57,336 nucleotides of DNA from CAUVKI01 sp963552605 (GTDB lineage: Bacteria; Bacillota; Clostridia; Tissierellales; Peptoniphilaceae), in the NCBI GenBank assembly GCA_963552605.1, contig CAUVKI010000009.1, forward strand, positions 1 to 57,336, read 5' to 3'. Under the pieces are notes generated by a model that was not told the DNA's origin, searched no databases, and saw only the letters and a program-made list of their open reading frames with translations. A program made the translations under genes and the position numbers. Of the stretch, positions 1 to 8,901 are shown one piece after another (the first letter of the stretch is position 1; each line of letters begins with the position of its first letter).

Positions 1-62
1 CCCTTTCAGTTTGCACATTATATCTTAATTTGAATGATTTGACAAATTCAGGCGCAGGGAAA

Positions 63-358
63 TCAATTTTTACAAACGACCTCAAGAAGACTGGAAGAGT
101 CAAGTAAACAATCCGGCATAATCTTAGAAAATGCAAGTTTGGATTTTGACTTTTCCTTGTGTCTTCTTACTATGTTAAGCCCTAGTTTCCTTAACAGACT
201 TAAATTATCCTGAACTGTCTTATCTTCTATTCGGCAGCAGTCTTCTTCAAAGTGTACATCTGCTTTTTAAACCCCCCCTATTCTTCTTTGCAAAAATAGC
301 CGTTGTATTCTCTTTTTGTTTCTACATCTTCAAAGTATTCTTTTATGTTGTTTTTCAT
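63..358 (-). pseudogene. ISAs1-family transposase remnant
   Basis: Two pieces of one transposase can be read on the minus strand. An ATG at 358 opens 26 codons (start MKNNIKEYFEDVETKREYNG) and stops at 278. From about 271 to 63 a second piece reads VHFEEDCCRIEDKTVQDN, then LSLLRKLGLNIVRR and SKIMPDCLLDSSSLLEVV before a TGA. This matches the C-terminal end of ISAs1/IS1548-type transposases as I remember them (a FxED-C/N-R motif, then NLxxLRKxxLN, then SKIMFDCLL). The catalytic middle of the protein is missing, so this is a dead element with an internal deletion. No terminal repeats were identified. The family call rests on motif memory, not a search. Confidence 0.6.
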
Positions 359-477
359 AGTGGCTCTATCGCAAGGAATACAAATGAAATCCACATTACA
401 AATGATTAAGCTGATACAAAAAATAAAATTCGTGATACAATCGGCATATTAGATTTGATAACGATGTGAGGTGTGTT
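359..477. other. intergenic region upstream of rarA
   Basis: AT-rich spacer between the transposase remnant and rarA. It contains two GATACAA stretches, but no hexamer pair with good spacing that I would call a promoter. No gene or RNA is recognisable here. Confidence 0.4.
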
Positions 478-1803
478 ATGGATTTGTTTTCACTGAAATT
501 GGAAGAAAACTTGGCGGCGGAAGCTCCGCTTGCAGAGCGTATGCGTCCGTCATCGCTTGAAGAATTTTTTGGGCAGAAAGATATTGTGGGAAAAGGAGGT
601 TTTCTCAGACGGGTAATACAATCAGATAGAATTCCTTCAATGATTTTTTATGGTCCTCCCGGCACGGGAAAAACCACTCTTGCCTATATCATCGCACAAA
701 CCACAAAGATGATGTTTGAAAAACTTTCTGCGGTAACCGATGGGATTAAAGAACTTCGCTCGGTCTTGGACAGGGCGAAATTCAGAAGAGAAGCGGAAAA
801 TCTCCGCACCATTCTGTTTATTGACGAAATTCATCGCTACAATAAAAGTCAGCAGGACGCTCTTCTGCCCGCTGTTGAAAAGGGGATAGTAATCCTCATA
901 GGGGCAACCACGGAAAATCCTTTTTTTGAAGTCAACTCCGCACTTTTATCCAGAATGACCATTTTACAGCTTTCATCTCTTTCTCGTGAAGATTTGTCGG
1001 GAATTATAAAAAGAGCGATAGTGGATAAGGAAAAAGGTTTGGGAGATTATGCAATAGAGCTTGAGCATTCCGCCGAAGAGTATTTTATCCGCACTGCGGA
1101 CGGCGATGCACGCACGCTTCTTAACGGATTGGAAATCGCCGCACTTTCAACGGACGAAAAAGACGGAAAGATATTTATAGATCTGAAAGTTGCAAAAAAT
1201 TCTATGCAAACCAAACATCAAAGTTATGACAGAACTGATGATGAGCATTATAACACCGCTTCCGCTTTTATAAAGAGTATGAGAGGCTCCGACCCCGATG
1301 CGGCACTATACTGGCTCGCAAAGATGATTGTTTCGGGCGAAGATCCGAAATTTATTGCAAGAAGAATAATGATACTTGCAGCGGAGGATATAGGACTTGC
1401 AGACCCCAATGCCCTGACTGTGGCGGTTTCGTGTTTTCAAACGGTTCATGTGATAGGTTTCCCCGAAGCGAGAATTCCTTTGGCGGAAGCGGTTATCTAT
1501 ATGTCAACCGCTCCCAAATCCAACACGGCATATCTCGCAATTGATAAGGCAATCTGCGATGTGAAGAACGAGGAGTTGAAAAAAGTTCCAAAGCATCTTC
1601 GTGACGGCAGCTATATCGGAGCAAAAAAATTGGGTAATGCAATCGGATATAAATATCCTCATGATTACCCTGATAAATATGTCGTGCAATCCTATCTCCC
1701 CGAAGGAGAAGAGAAAAAATACTATGAGCCTTTAGGCTTGGGTTATGAAAAAAATATTTGCGAGTACCTGAAAAAAATCTCCGACATCAAAAACTCAAGA
1801 TGA
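478..1803 (+). CDS. rarA: replication-associated recombination protein A (RarA/MgsA)
   Basis: Clamp-loader-like AAA+ ATPase of 441 residues that acts at stalled replication forks and blocked ends with the single-strand binding protein. The AAA+ core shows Walker A GPPGTGKTT near residue 60, Walker B ILFIDEIHR near 115 and a sensor stretch ILIGATTENP near 145. The C-terminal part (SAFIKSMRGSDPDAALYWLA, then AAEDIGLADP) is the diagnostic MgsA/RarA tetramerisation domain. I chose the ATG at 478 because GAGGTG lies 5 nt upstream; a GTG 12 nt earlier is in frame but poorly placed. The gene stands alone on this strand and ends 2 nt from the convergent DUF1361 gene, with no hairpin between them. Length is normal for the family. 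Confidence 0.95.
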   Translation: MDLFSLKLEENLAAEAPLAERMRPSSLEEFFGQKDIVGKGGFLRRVIQSDRIPSMIFYGPPGTGKTTLAYIIAQTTKMMFEKLSAVTDGIKELRSVLDRAKFRREAENLRTILFIDEIHRYNKSQQDALLPAVEKGIVILIGATTENPFFEVNSALLSRMTILQLSSLSREDLSGIIKRAIVDKEKGLGDYAIELEHSAEEYFIRTADGDARTLLNGLEIAALSTDEKDGKIFIDLKVAKNSMQTKHQSYDRTDDEHYNTASAFIKSMRGSDPDAALYWLAKMIVSGEDPKFIARRIMILAAEDIGLADPNALTVAVSCFQTVHVIGFPEARIPLAEAVIYMSTAPKSNTAYLAIDKAICDVKNEELKKVPKHLRDGSYIGAKKLGNAIGYKYPHDYPDKYVVQSYLPEGEEKKYYEPLGLGYEKNICEYLKKISDIKNSR

Positions 1804-1805
1804 CA

Positions 1806-2528
1806 TTACTTTTTATCGCCGGGAAGAAATGCTCGAACCAAAAAAGCTATCGGAAGATAAGTGAGAATGCTCATTGCCGAAAAAAGGAGTGTAAACTTTA
1901 GAGAGGGAAAATTCAGGTGGTTTATTATAATCTTTATTATATTCGAGGGGTTGAATGCGTCCCAAGAATTCCAACGCTCAAATCTGCCTATGGTAAGTGC
2001 ATAGCCCGTAAGAATGTGGATTATCACCAAAAAAACGGACGAAAACTTAATCCCGAATTTCTTTCTCAAAAATTCTTCGTGATGAAATAAGGAAAAAACC
2101 CCTGAAAGATATCCTATAAACACCCCCGACGCAATCCCGAAAAATTCAATCCAGATATTCAAGTCGTCGTTAAAGACGAAAACCCGCCTTGATATGCCCG
2201 AACTGTCAACAACTTGTTTGAGGATTTGAAAGTCTTTCGATATGTGTATGAAATCCGTTATGATGTATGTGCTGTTGGGGTAAAATAAAAGCCACAATGC
2301 CCCCAGCAAAATCGTAATCAACACCTTTAGAGCAAAAGGAATTTTTTTATTGAGGTCTATCATCGTTATGACGGCTGAAACTCCGAGAGGAACCCACGCC
2401 AAGAATACATTCCACGACATATAGCCGTGAAAAAGATTGCTGTTAAAATACAAGGCGGCGTTTACTATCGTATATAGACAAGCTAAGATTGAAATCCACA
2501 AAAAATACTTAAAAAAGCTCTTCGTCAT
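1806..2528 (-). CDS. DUF1361 family membrane protein
   Basis: Integral membrane protein of 240 residues with about six hydrophobic segments. The stretch ALWLLFYPNSTYIITDFIHI is the conserved DUF1361 signature (WLLFxPNxxYxxTDxIHL). The family has no established function. It is the last gene of a four-gene minus-strand run that starts with a flavin reductase-like gene and lies 17 nt after the sirtuin gene. Nothing ties its role to those neighbours except co-transcription. The family call is firm; its function is unknown. Confidence 0.85.
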   Translation of the reverse strand: MTKSFFKYFLWISILACLYTIVNAALYFNSNLFHGYMSWNVFLAWVPLGVSAVITMIDLNKKIPFALKVLITILLGALWLLFYPNSTYIITDFIHISKDFQILKQVVDSSGISRRVFVFNDDLNIWIEFFGIASGVFIGYLSGVFSLFHHEEFLRKKFGIKFSSVFLVIIHILTGYALTIGRFERWNSWDAFNPSNIIKIIINHLNFPSLKFTLLFSAMSILTYLPIAFLVRAFLPGDKK

Positions 2529-2545
2529 TTTTATTCCCCATCATC

Positions 2546-3280
2546 TTACAAAAGCTCAAGAGTTTTAGAGAATACTTCTCCTATGGGTTCGTTAATTGCC
2601 AAATCCGCATGACCGTCATAGGGCGTTCTCTCTTTATTTATGAGAACTAGCTTTTTCCCTTTGAAATATTGTATGAGAGAAGCTGCGGGATATACTACGA
2701 GGCTTGTGCCCCCTATAATTAAAACCTCGGCTTTGGAAATAAAATATACGGCTTCTTTCATAACATCACCGTCAAGAGCTTCTCCGTATAAGACAACATC
2801 GGGGCGCACCCTTCCCTTGCAACTGTCACATTTAGGAATACCCAAAGATTTTTCCACATAGCCGAGCTCAAAGTTTTTTCCGCAGGTCTCACAATAATTC
2901 CTAAGTGTTGAGCCGTGAAGCTCCAAAACTTTTTTTGAACCCGCAATCTGATGAAGTCCATCAATATTTTGAGTGATTACCGCCTTGAGTTTGCCCCTCT
3001 TTTCGAGTTCGGAAAGAGCCGTATGAGCAGGGTTCGGTTTTGCCCAAGGAGCAAGTATATTCCCCCTGTAATAGTCATAAAACAACTCCCCCTCAAGCAT
3101 AAGACACTCGTGAGAGAGCATATATTCAGGACTTCTCCCGTTCAGCAATTTCTGATTATATAATCCGTCCTTTGAACGAAAGTCTTTTATATTCGACTCG
3201 GTTGATACTCCCGCCCCCCCGAAAAAAACTATATTGTCGCTCTCGGATATAATTCTCGCAAATTCTTCAATATTAGTCAT
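2546..3280 (-). CDS. cobB: NAD-dependent protein deacylase, Sir2 family
   Basis: Sirtuin of 244 residues that removes acyl groups from lysines using NAD+, giving nicotinamide and O-acyl-ADP-ribose. The Rossmann fold opens with FFGGAGVSTESNIKDFRS, the classic GAGxSxxSGIPDFRS motif with Asn where Gly is usual. TQNIDGLHQIAG and the catalytic ELHGS follow. The zinc ribbon has the four cysteines CETC and CDSC at about residues 133-155. It lies 10 nt downstream of the phosphatase gene in the same operon. Sirtuins of this kind act on metabolic enzymes such as acetyl-CoA synthetase. The substrate here cannot be told from sequence. Confidence 0.93.
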   Translation of the reverse strand: MTNIEEFARIISESDNIVFFGGAGVSTESNIKDFRSKDGLYNQKLLNGRSPEYMLSHECLMLEGELFYDYYRGNILAPWAKPNPAHTALSELEKRGKLKAVITQNIDGLHQIAGSKKVLELHGSTLRNYCETCGKNFELGYVEKSLGIPKCDSCKGRVRPDVVLYGEALDGDVMKEAVYFISKAEVLIIGGTSLVVYPAASLIQYFKGKKLVLINKERTPYDGHADLAINEPIGEVFSKTLELL

Positions 3281-3290
3281 TAAAACCCCC

Positions 3291-3866
3291 TCATATAAAG
3301 CTGTAAGTAAGATCGGGATTTATTTTCATACAAGCGGCGTTTTTCGGAACGGGAATATTTTTCATATCCTTAAGAGTAAGCCCTTTAAGAATCATCTGAA
3401 CCATTTGAACCACCGCCCCGTGTGATATCACGAGTACATTCTTGGTCTTTCCCAAGTCGAAAATCTCATCAAAAACTTTCCTCACCCTCTCCTCCAACTG
3501 CCTATAACTTTCAGCTCCTTCAATAGGTACATAGCTCTCGTGATTTTGGGTGAAATTATAAAAAGTTTCGGGGTGTTTTTCCTTTATTTCGGAAACCAAA
3601 GTCCCCTGCCAGCTTCCATAATTTATCTCCTGAAGTCCGTCAAGAGAAATTATATCCACATCTTTTCCTTCACATATAATCTCGGCGGTCTTTCTCGAAC
3701 GCTCAAGATACGAGCAGAATACCTTATCAAAAACAACATCTTTCAGTGTATCTCTCAGAGTTTCCGCTTCCAAAATTCCTTTTTTTGTTAGGGGTGAATC
3801 CATAGTACCTTGAAGTATTCCCTTTTCATTCCATTCGGTTTCCCCGTGTCTTGCAAGATAAATCAT
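3291..3866 (-). CDS. histidine phosphatase family protein (phosphoglycerate mutase-like)
   Basis: Protein of 191 residues from the branch-1 histidine phosphatase superfamily. The N-terminal catalytic motif is LARHGETEWN (phospho-acceptor His in RHG), and the second conserved His is in VISHGAVVQM near residue 148. Relatives include alpha-ribazole phosphatase (CobC), broad-specificity phosphatases and 2,3-bisphosphoglycerate mutases. The short length and lack of cobalamin genes nearby favour a general phosphatase. Its ATG overlaps the stop of the upstream flavin reductase gene by 4 nt, so the two are probably translationally coupled. Confidence 0.85.
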   Translation of the reverse strand: MIYLARHGETEWNEKGILQGTMDSPLTKKGILEAETLRDTLKDVVFDKVFCSYLERSRKTAEIICEGKDVDIISLDGLQEINYGSWQGTLVSEIKEKHPETFYNFTQNHESYVPIEGAESYRQLEERVRKVFDEIFDLGKTKNVLVISHGAVVQMVQMILKGLTLKDMKNIPVPKNAACMKINPDLTYSFI

Positions 3867-4924
3867 AATTTTTCCAAAGGCTTAACCTGACTTGCAAAAG
3901 ACATCGCAATACTTCGCAAAGTGGGGTTAAAAAGCCCTTTTCCTTTCATTTTTTTCATTGATATTTTTCTTTTTTCCTTCTTAAAATAATCCTCGTATGC
4001 GGTCAAATAATCTCCGCCCTCTTCTATCACGGCTTTTGCCAGCGCATAGCTGCTCCTCAGGGCATAGCTTATACCCTCGGAAGAACTCGGACTTATAAGT
4101 CCCGAAGCCTCCCCGATTAATGCGATATTTCCCGCTCCGTGCAAAAAATCCTTTGAAGTCAACGGACGAAGCAAATAACAGCCAAGGCGCTTTTTCAATT
4201 TTCCCATATTTATCCCTCTTGACTGTAAGAGCACCTTGAGGGTTTCTTCCTTTTGCTTCAAATTTTCCGACGAGGAAAAAGCCCCTCCCACTATAAGTCT
4301 GTCCGATTTAGGTATAAACCACGAATAGTAGTCTGTAAGATCCTCATAGAAAAGTGCTCCCATATACGAGATATCGGAAGTTTTTTCATAATATGACTGC
4401 TGTGCAATATAAAAAGAAATGGGAAGCTTATCGGGAAACATCTTATGTCTTACCGATGATTTCGCTCCGTCAGCTCCTATCAATATTCTGCAATTTTCCT
4501 GATAGACCTTTCCGCCAAACGAAAAATTCACTGTGATAGTTCCGTCTCCGTTATACTTAGCATCGGAAAAAGTGCTGTCTAAAAGCACCTTTGCCCTCTC
4601 GCTTGCAAGCCTTATAAGCCATTGATCAAACAACGCACGAGAAATATTAAGATAATATTTTCGATAATCTTTCATAACATCGTTATCCAAGTCAATGGCA
4701 CGAAGAATTGAAGTCTGAGGTGTTTCCATAATCTCCGAAGGTATAGAGAGCCCCATCTTTGAAAGATAGAGCTGTGAATCTTCGTTCAAAAGTCCCCCGC
4801 AGCACTTTTCAGATTTTTTAGTTTTATTTGTCTTTTCGATAATGAGGACATCAAATTTTTCTCCGGCAATTCTTGCAAAATTTGCCCCGGCAGGTCCTCC
4901 TCCAACCACAATTATATCTACCAT
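3863..4924 (-). CDS. FAD-dependent oxidoreductase, geranylgeranyl reductase-like
   Basis: Flavoprotein of 353 residues. The N-terminal dinucleotide motif is IIVVGGGPAGANFARIAG. The second FAD contact is the GADGAKSSVRHKMF motif near residue 150, and the third is GNIALIGEASGLISPSSSEG near residue 265. This pattern is typical of the geranylgeranyl reductase / CbrA group, which reduces isoprenoid double bonds or acts on aromatic substrates. The CCGGLL motif near residue 41 is also common in that group. It is the first gene of a four-gene operon and has its own promoter upstream. The substrate is unknown; reduction of a quinone or polyprenyl lipid is a guess. Confidence 0.8.
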   Translation of the reverse strand: MVDIIVVGGGPAGANFARIAGEKFDVLIIEKTNKTKKSEKCCGGLLNEDSQLYLSKMGLSIPSEIMETPQTSILRAIDLDNDVMKDYRKYYLNISRALFDQWLIRLASERAKVLLDSTFSDAKYNGDGTITVNFSFGGKVYQENCRILIGADGAKSSVRHKMFPDKLPISFYIAQQSYYEKTSDISYMGALFYEDLTDYYSWFIPKSDRLIVGGAFSSSENLKQKEETLKVLLQSRGINMGKLKKRLGCYLLRPLTSKDFLHGAGNIALIGEASGLISPSSSEGISYALRSSYALAKAVIEEGGDYLTAYEDYFKKEKRKISMKKMKGKGLFNPTLRSIAMSFASQVKPLEKL

Positions 4925-4953
4925 TACATTTCTCCGTTTCTTTACCCCCTCTT

Positions 4954-4983
4954 ATTCTACCATAACGCCGTAAATTAAGGCAA
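4954..4983 (-). promoter_or_regulatory. sigma-A-type promoter for the flavin reductase operon
   Basis: On the minus strand, TTGCCT (4978-4983) is followed after 18 nt by TAGAAT (4954-4959), with a TGG extension just before the -10. It lies about 30 nt upstream of the first start codon. Confidence 0.55.
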
Positions 4984-5072
4984 TGAATTTTAATCACCAT
5001 CACGGAAATCAATTTTCAAATTCAAGTGATTGCTTACATTTGTAAAATTAAAATCCATTTCTACATTCTGCC

Positions 5073-5104
5073 AAAAAAAAAGACTCGAAATTGAGTCTTT
5101 TTTT
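5073..5104 (-). terminator. intrinsic terminator after ppsA
   Basis: AGACTC / GAGTCT stem around a 6-nt loop, with a run of A on one side and T on the other. It begins 4 nt past the ppsA stop. The flanking A and T runs would let it work in both directions, but no plus-strand gene enters it. Confidence 0.85.
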
Positions 5105-5107
5105 AAT

Positions 5108-7447
5108 TCAGCCTCTTAATTTTTTCATCATAATCTTTTTCTCGACTTGTGCCACGGAGCGGCGAGTGAATGCCACCGTGTCGGGATTTACGCTCATTGA
5201 ATCAATTCCCTGTTCTACCAAAAATTCGGCAAATTCAGGATATTGACTGGGACCTTGACCGCAAATGGAGCAGGTTATTCCGTTCCTGTGCGCCGCATCT
5301 ATTAAAATCGCAATCGCCCTTTTAACGGCTTCATTTCTCTCATCGAAATATCCCATATTATTCAAAATTCCGGAATCTCTGTCCGCCCCCATTGTAAGTT
5401 GAGTCAAATCATTTGAACCGATTGAAAATCCGTCAACCAGTTTTGCAAAGTTATCCGCTTCAAAGACCACCGCAGGCACTTCCGCCATAATCCAAAGCTT
5501 GAAACTTCTGTTTTGAACCAATCCCTCTTCCTTCATAATTTCTTTCACAATCAGCAGCTCGTCCGTGGTTCTCACAAAGGGAAGCATTGCGTAGACATTT
5601 GTAAGACCGAATTCCTCACGCACCCTCCTTAATGCTCGGCACTCAAGTCTAAAGCCCTCCTCATACTTGGGAGAAATATATCTTGATACCCCTCTCCACC
5701 CTATCATCGGGTTTGCTTCTATGGGTTCTACTTCATCTCCGCCCTTTAATCCTCTGAACTCATTGGTTCTGAAATCTGACAATCTCACCACCAACGGTCT
5801 GGGAAACACCGCTTGTGCAACCTCTTGAATGCCCTCCGCCATTTTCTCTATCATAAGTTTACCCTGTCCGGTTTTTACCAAATACATAGGATGAGCTCCA
5901 ATCTTATTCGTAAAAATAAACTCGGTTCTCATAAGTCCAATTCCGTCAAAGGGTAAATCTTTATACTTCTGTATTAACGAAGGCTCTCCCAAATTCATAT
6001 AAATCTTTGTGGCGGTGATTGGCGAAAGATAAGTAAGCATCTCGGGAGAAATTACCGCTGAGGTTTCCTCTTTTTTCTCCTCAATCACATCGTCCATAAT
6101 CCCGTCATAAACTACACCTCTGGTGGCATCGACCGTAATTTCCATACCTTCTTTAAGCACTTCCGTAGCGTTATTCGTGCCCACTATACAAGGGATACCC
6201 AACTCTCTTGAAACTATTGCCGCATGGCAGGTTCTCCCTCCGTCGTCCGTAACGACGGCCTTTGCCTTTCGCATTGCCGGAACCATATCGGGATTTGTCA
6301 TTACTGTCACCAATATATCCCCATCCTCAATACGGTCAATCTGCGTTACATCATCAACTCTTTTTACAACACCTTTCCCTATCCCGGGAGATGCGGGAAG
6401 ACCTCTTAAGATAGGCTTCAAATCTTTAAGTTTCTTTCCGCTTTCTTTTTTTTCTTCCGACTTTTTTAGCGTAGTGATAGGGCGAGATTGGAGAATGTAG
6501 AGTTTTTTTGTATCTCTGTCGAATCCCCATTCTATATCCTGATGCGTTCCGTAATGCTCCTCTATCTTTATGCCGTATTCCGCAAGTTTCAAAATCTCCT
6601 CATCTGAAAGGCACGGACGAGTGACATAATCCTCTCCCAATGAATCTTTCACGAAAGACACCACAGTTCCCTGACCGTTGGCTTCTTTCTTAACCATCTT
6701 TTTCTTTATGGCTATTGTCTTATTTAAAATCTTTTTTGTATCCTTTGAAACCGTATATTCATCGGGGCTGACAAGTCCGCTCACCACAGCTTCACCCAAT
6801 CCCCAACTCGCATTTATCATCACTTCACTCTCATCATTTGTGACCGGATTTGCGGTAAACATTACCCCGGATTTTTCACTGTTGACCATCTTTTGCACCA
6901 CCACCGAAAGAGCAACCTCGAAATGATTGAAATTTTGTTTTACGCGGTAATAAATAGCTCTTGCCGTCCACAGTGAAGCCCAGCATTTTCTGACATACTC
7001 TTTCAAAGCGTCAATTCCCGATATGTGAAGATAAGTATCCTGCTGTCCCGCAAACGATGCCTCGGGCAAATCCTCCGCAGTAGCGCTGCTTCTTACGGCA
7101 ACTTCCGGATTTTTAAGCTTTACTCTCTCCGAAAACTCATTATAAGTATCCTCAATTTCTTTTGAAAGTTCGTCGGGAATGGGTTTATCTATAAACGCCT
7201 TTTGAATTTTCTCGCTGACTCTTTGAAGTGCCAAAGCGTCTTCTTCGTCCAAATCCTTAAGCTCCCTCTCAACGATAAAATCCAAATGATTTTCCTTGGT
7301 GAAAAGCCTGTAAGCTTCACTCGTCAAACAAAACCCCGGGGGAACATCAAGACCCTTCCCCGTCATCTCTCCCAAATTTGCTCCCTTTCCCCCCACTTCG
7401 GAAATATCATTCTTTGAAATATCCTCAAACCACCTGATATTTTTCAT
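5108..7447 (-). CDS. ppsA: phosphoenolpyruvate synthase (pyruvate, water dikinase)
   Basis: Enzyme of 779 residues that turns pyruvate, ATP and water into PEP, AMP and phosphate, the entry to gluconeogenesis. The ATP-binding half opens with GGKGANLGEM and contains VAVRSSATAEDLPEASFAGQ. The swivelling phosphohistidine domain has DDGGRTCHAAIVSRELG near residue 400 (catalytic His after Thr-Cys). The C-terminal barrel has GLMRTEF, SIGSNDLTQL and the catalytic Cys in CSICGQGPSQ near residue 725. Length fits the family (about 790). I chose the ATG with GGAGGGG 4 nt upstream rather than the in-frame ATG 21 nt earlier. It follows a polysaccharide deacetylase gene by 10 nt and shares its promoter, though no metabolic link is obvious. 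Confidence 0.95.
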   Translation of the reverse strand: MKNIRWFEDISKNDISEVGGKGANLGEMTGKGLDVPPGFCLTSEAYRLFTKENHLDFIVERELKDLDEEDALALQRVSEKIQKAFIDKPIPDELSKEIEDTYNEFSERVKLKNPEVAVRSSATAEDLPEASFAGQQDTYLHISGIDALKEYVRKCWASLWTARAIYYRVKQNFNHFEVALSVVVQKMVNSEKSGVMFTANPVTNDESEVMINASWGLGEAVVSGLVSPDEYTVSKDTKKILNKTIAIKKKMVKKEANGQGTVVSFVKDSLGEDYVTRPCLSDEEILKLAEYGIKIEEHYGTHQDIEWGFDRDTKKLYILQSRPITTLKKSEEKKESGKKLKDLKPILRGLPASPGIGKGVVKRVDDVTQIDRIEDGDILVTVMTNPDMVPAMRKAKAVVTDDGGRTCHAAIVSRELGIPCIVGTNNATEVLKEGMEITVDATRGVVYDGIMDDVIEEKKEETSAVISPEMLTYLSPITATKIYMNLGEPSLIQKYKDLPFDGIGLMRTEFIFTNKIGAHPMYLVKTGQGKLMIEKMAEGIQEVAQAVFPRPLVVRLSDFRTNEFRGLKGGDEVEPIEANPMIGWRGVSRYISPKYEEGFRLECRALRRVREEFGLTNVYAMLPFVRTTDELLIVKEIMKEEGLVQNRSFKLWIMAEVPAVVFEADNFAKLVDGFSIGSNDLTQLTMGADRDSGILNNMGYFDERNEAVKRAIAILIDAAHRNGITCSICGQGPSQYPEFAEFLVEQGIDSMSVNPDTVAFTRRSVAQVEKKIMMKKLRG

Positions 7448-7457
7448 CTGCCCCTCC

Positions 7458-8471
7458 TTATATATCATCTATTGTTGAAATCTCATATCCTCTTTCTCTT
7501 ATGCCGTCAATTATCTTAGGCAATAAAGACACATTTGTTTCGGAAACGGCGTGTAAAAGCAACACCGAGCCGTTATGAAGCTCTCCCAAAATCTGATCCA
7601 AAGCCTTTGCAGGGTCGGGTTGTTTTTTTGTATCCCAATCCATATATGCAAAACTCCAAAACACCGTGCGATATCCCAAATCCTCCGCAATCTTCAAACT
7701 TCTCTCGCTGTATTCACCCTCCGGAGGACGATAATATGGAAGAATATCATACCCCATAAGATCTCTGAATAAATCCTCAAGAATGGTAAGATCCTTTACA
7801 AACTTATCAGTGGATTCACTCAACGCCTTAGGCCCGTTCAAATGCCTGTTGGTATGACTGCAAACCAAATGTCCTTCCTCAATCATTCTTTTGACGAGAT
7901 CCGGTCTTTCCTTAATAAAAGCTCCGGTTATGAAAAAAGTAATCTTCACATTTTTTTCTTTGGCAATATCCAAAATTTTTGTGGAATTCTCCTTATACTC
8001 ATATCCCTCGTCCATCGTGATATAAACCTTCTTTTTTGAAACATCACCCTGCCAAATCGCATTGTACTTTTCAATGAGTTTTTGAACTGCAGGATCTATC
8101 GTTGCCAACACTCCCTTATCTCTCGGCTTAGGTCTTCTGAACCACCATCCCGACCCATTGTTGGGATAATTCTCATAGCTTGAAAGATTTCTATCCTTTG
8201 TCCAAATCAAAGGCTCAGTTTTATTTTGAGTGTCCTGAGGTTTGTCTTTTGCAACTCCCTCTTTTTTTTCCTCGGTCTTTGAAATTTCTTTCGGCTCGTC
8301 TTTCTTTTCTTCTTTGGAATCCTCCTTTAGAGCTTCACCTCTATTGTCCTTCTCGGGTTCTTTCTTTTCCTCCTGTTTTTCCTCACTAGAAAGGATTTCT
8401 CTTTCCAAGGGATAATACTCACTGCATCCTGCTCCGAACAACATACAAAAAATCAAAATGGCAACTTTCAA
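7458..8471 (-). CDS. PdaA-like polysaccharide deacetylase lipoprotein
   Basis: Surface lipoprotein of about 337 residues. A TTG start preceded by GGGGGGCG gives LKVAILIFCMLFGAGC, a signal peptide with a lipobox Cys near residue 16. A 75-residue Lys/Glu-rich linker follows, then a NodB-type deacetylase domain. Its motifs are ITMDEGYEY (motif 1), CSHTNRH (metal-binding SHxxxH type), YYRPPEGEYS, VFWSFAYMDWD and LLLLHAVS. The YRPPxGE and VFWSxAxxDW stretches resemble PdaA, which deacetylates muramic acid residues before delta-lactam formation. Motif 1 has Asp-Glu where most family members have Asp-Asp or Asp-Asn. The likely role is peptidoglycan modification at the membrane surface. Confidence 0.85.
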   Translation of the reverse strand: MKVAILIFCMLFGAGCSEYYPLEREILSSEEKQEEKKEPEKDNRGEALKEDSKEEKKDEPKEISKTEEKKEGVAKDKPQDTQNKTEPLIWTKDRNLSSYENYPNNGSGWWFRRPKPRDKGVLATIDPAVQKLIEKYNAIWQGDVSKKKVYITMDEGYEYKENSTKILDIAKEKNVKITFFITGAFIKERPDLVKRMIEEGHLVCSHTNRHLNGPKALSESTDKFVKDLTILEDLFRDLMGYDILPYYRPPEGEYSERSLKIAEDLGYRTVFWSFAYMDWDTKKQPDPAKALDQILGELHNGSVLLLHAVSETNVSLLPKIIDGIRERGYEISTIDDI

Positions 8472-8493
8472 ATTCTCGCCCCCCTTCTCTTCA

Positions 8494-8502
8494 ATTATAC
8501 CA
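8494..8502 (-). promoter_or_regulatory. extended -10 promoter for pdaA-like gene and ppsA
   Basis: TGGTATAAT on the minus strand, 22 nt upstream of the TTG start and just past the ribosomal-operon terminator. No good -35 is seen, which is usual for extended -10 promoters. Confidence 0.6.
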
Positions 8503-8511
8503 CTTAAGCAC

Positions 8512-8548
8512 AAAAAAAAATCGTGTCAATTCAGACACGTTTTTTTTA
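8512..8548 (-). terminator. intrinsic terminator of the ribosomal supercluster
   Basis: CGTGTC / GACACG stem with a TGAATT loop and T9 tail on the minus strand, a few nt after the rplQ stop. It marks the end of the S10-spc-alpha transcription unit. Confidence 0.88.
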
Positions 8549-8551
8549 TAA

Positions 8552-8893
8552 TTAAACAAGTTTCAAAACAGCTTCTTCCGCACCGTCTCCACGGCGAGGT
8601 CCCAACTTATAAATTTTCGTATAACCGCCGCTTCTATCTCTATACTTAGGTCCCAACTCATCAAAGAGTTTTTTTACGACATCTTTGTCATAAATCACCC
8701 TCAAAGCCTCACGTCTTGCATGAAGATCCCCTCTCTTTGCGAGAGTTATCATCTTGTCAGTCATTCTCTTTGTTTCTTTCGCACGAGTTGTTGTAGTAAT
8801 AATTCTTTCGTTGCGAATAAGAGAAGTTGTAAGGTTCCTAAGCATAGCAAGCCTATGACTTGTAACTCTTCCGAGCTTTCTATATGTTGCCAT
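8552..8893 (-). CDS. rplQ: 50S ribosomal protein L17
   Basis: Protein of 113 residues, the usual length for bacterial L17. The start MATYRKLGRVTSHRLAMLRN and the C-terminal GGYTKIYKLGPRRGDGAEEA are diagnostic. L17 binds 23S rRNA near the exit tunnel. It follows rpoA by 8 nt and is the last gene of the alpha operon; the terminator lies directly after it. Confidence 0.97.
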   Translation of the reverse strand: MATYRKLGRVTSHRLAMLRNLTTSLIRNERIITTTTRAKETKRMTDKMITLAKRGDLHARREALRVIYDKDVVKKLFDELGPKYRDRSGGYTKIYKLGPRRGDGAEEAVLKLV

Positions 8894-8901
8894 AGTACCT
8901 C

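Noticed and set aside
6123..6500. 125-codon plus-strand frame inside ppsA
   Set aside because: Antisense shadow of a strongly conserved gene; no SD, no known motif.
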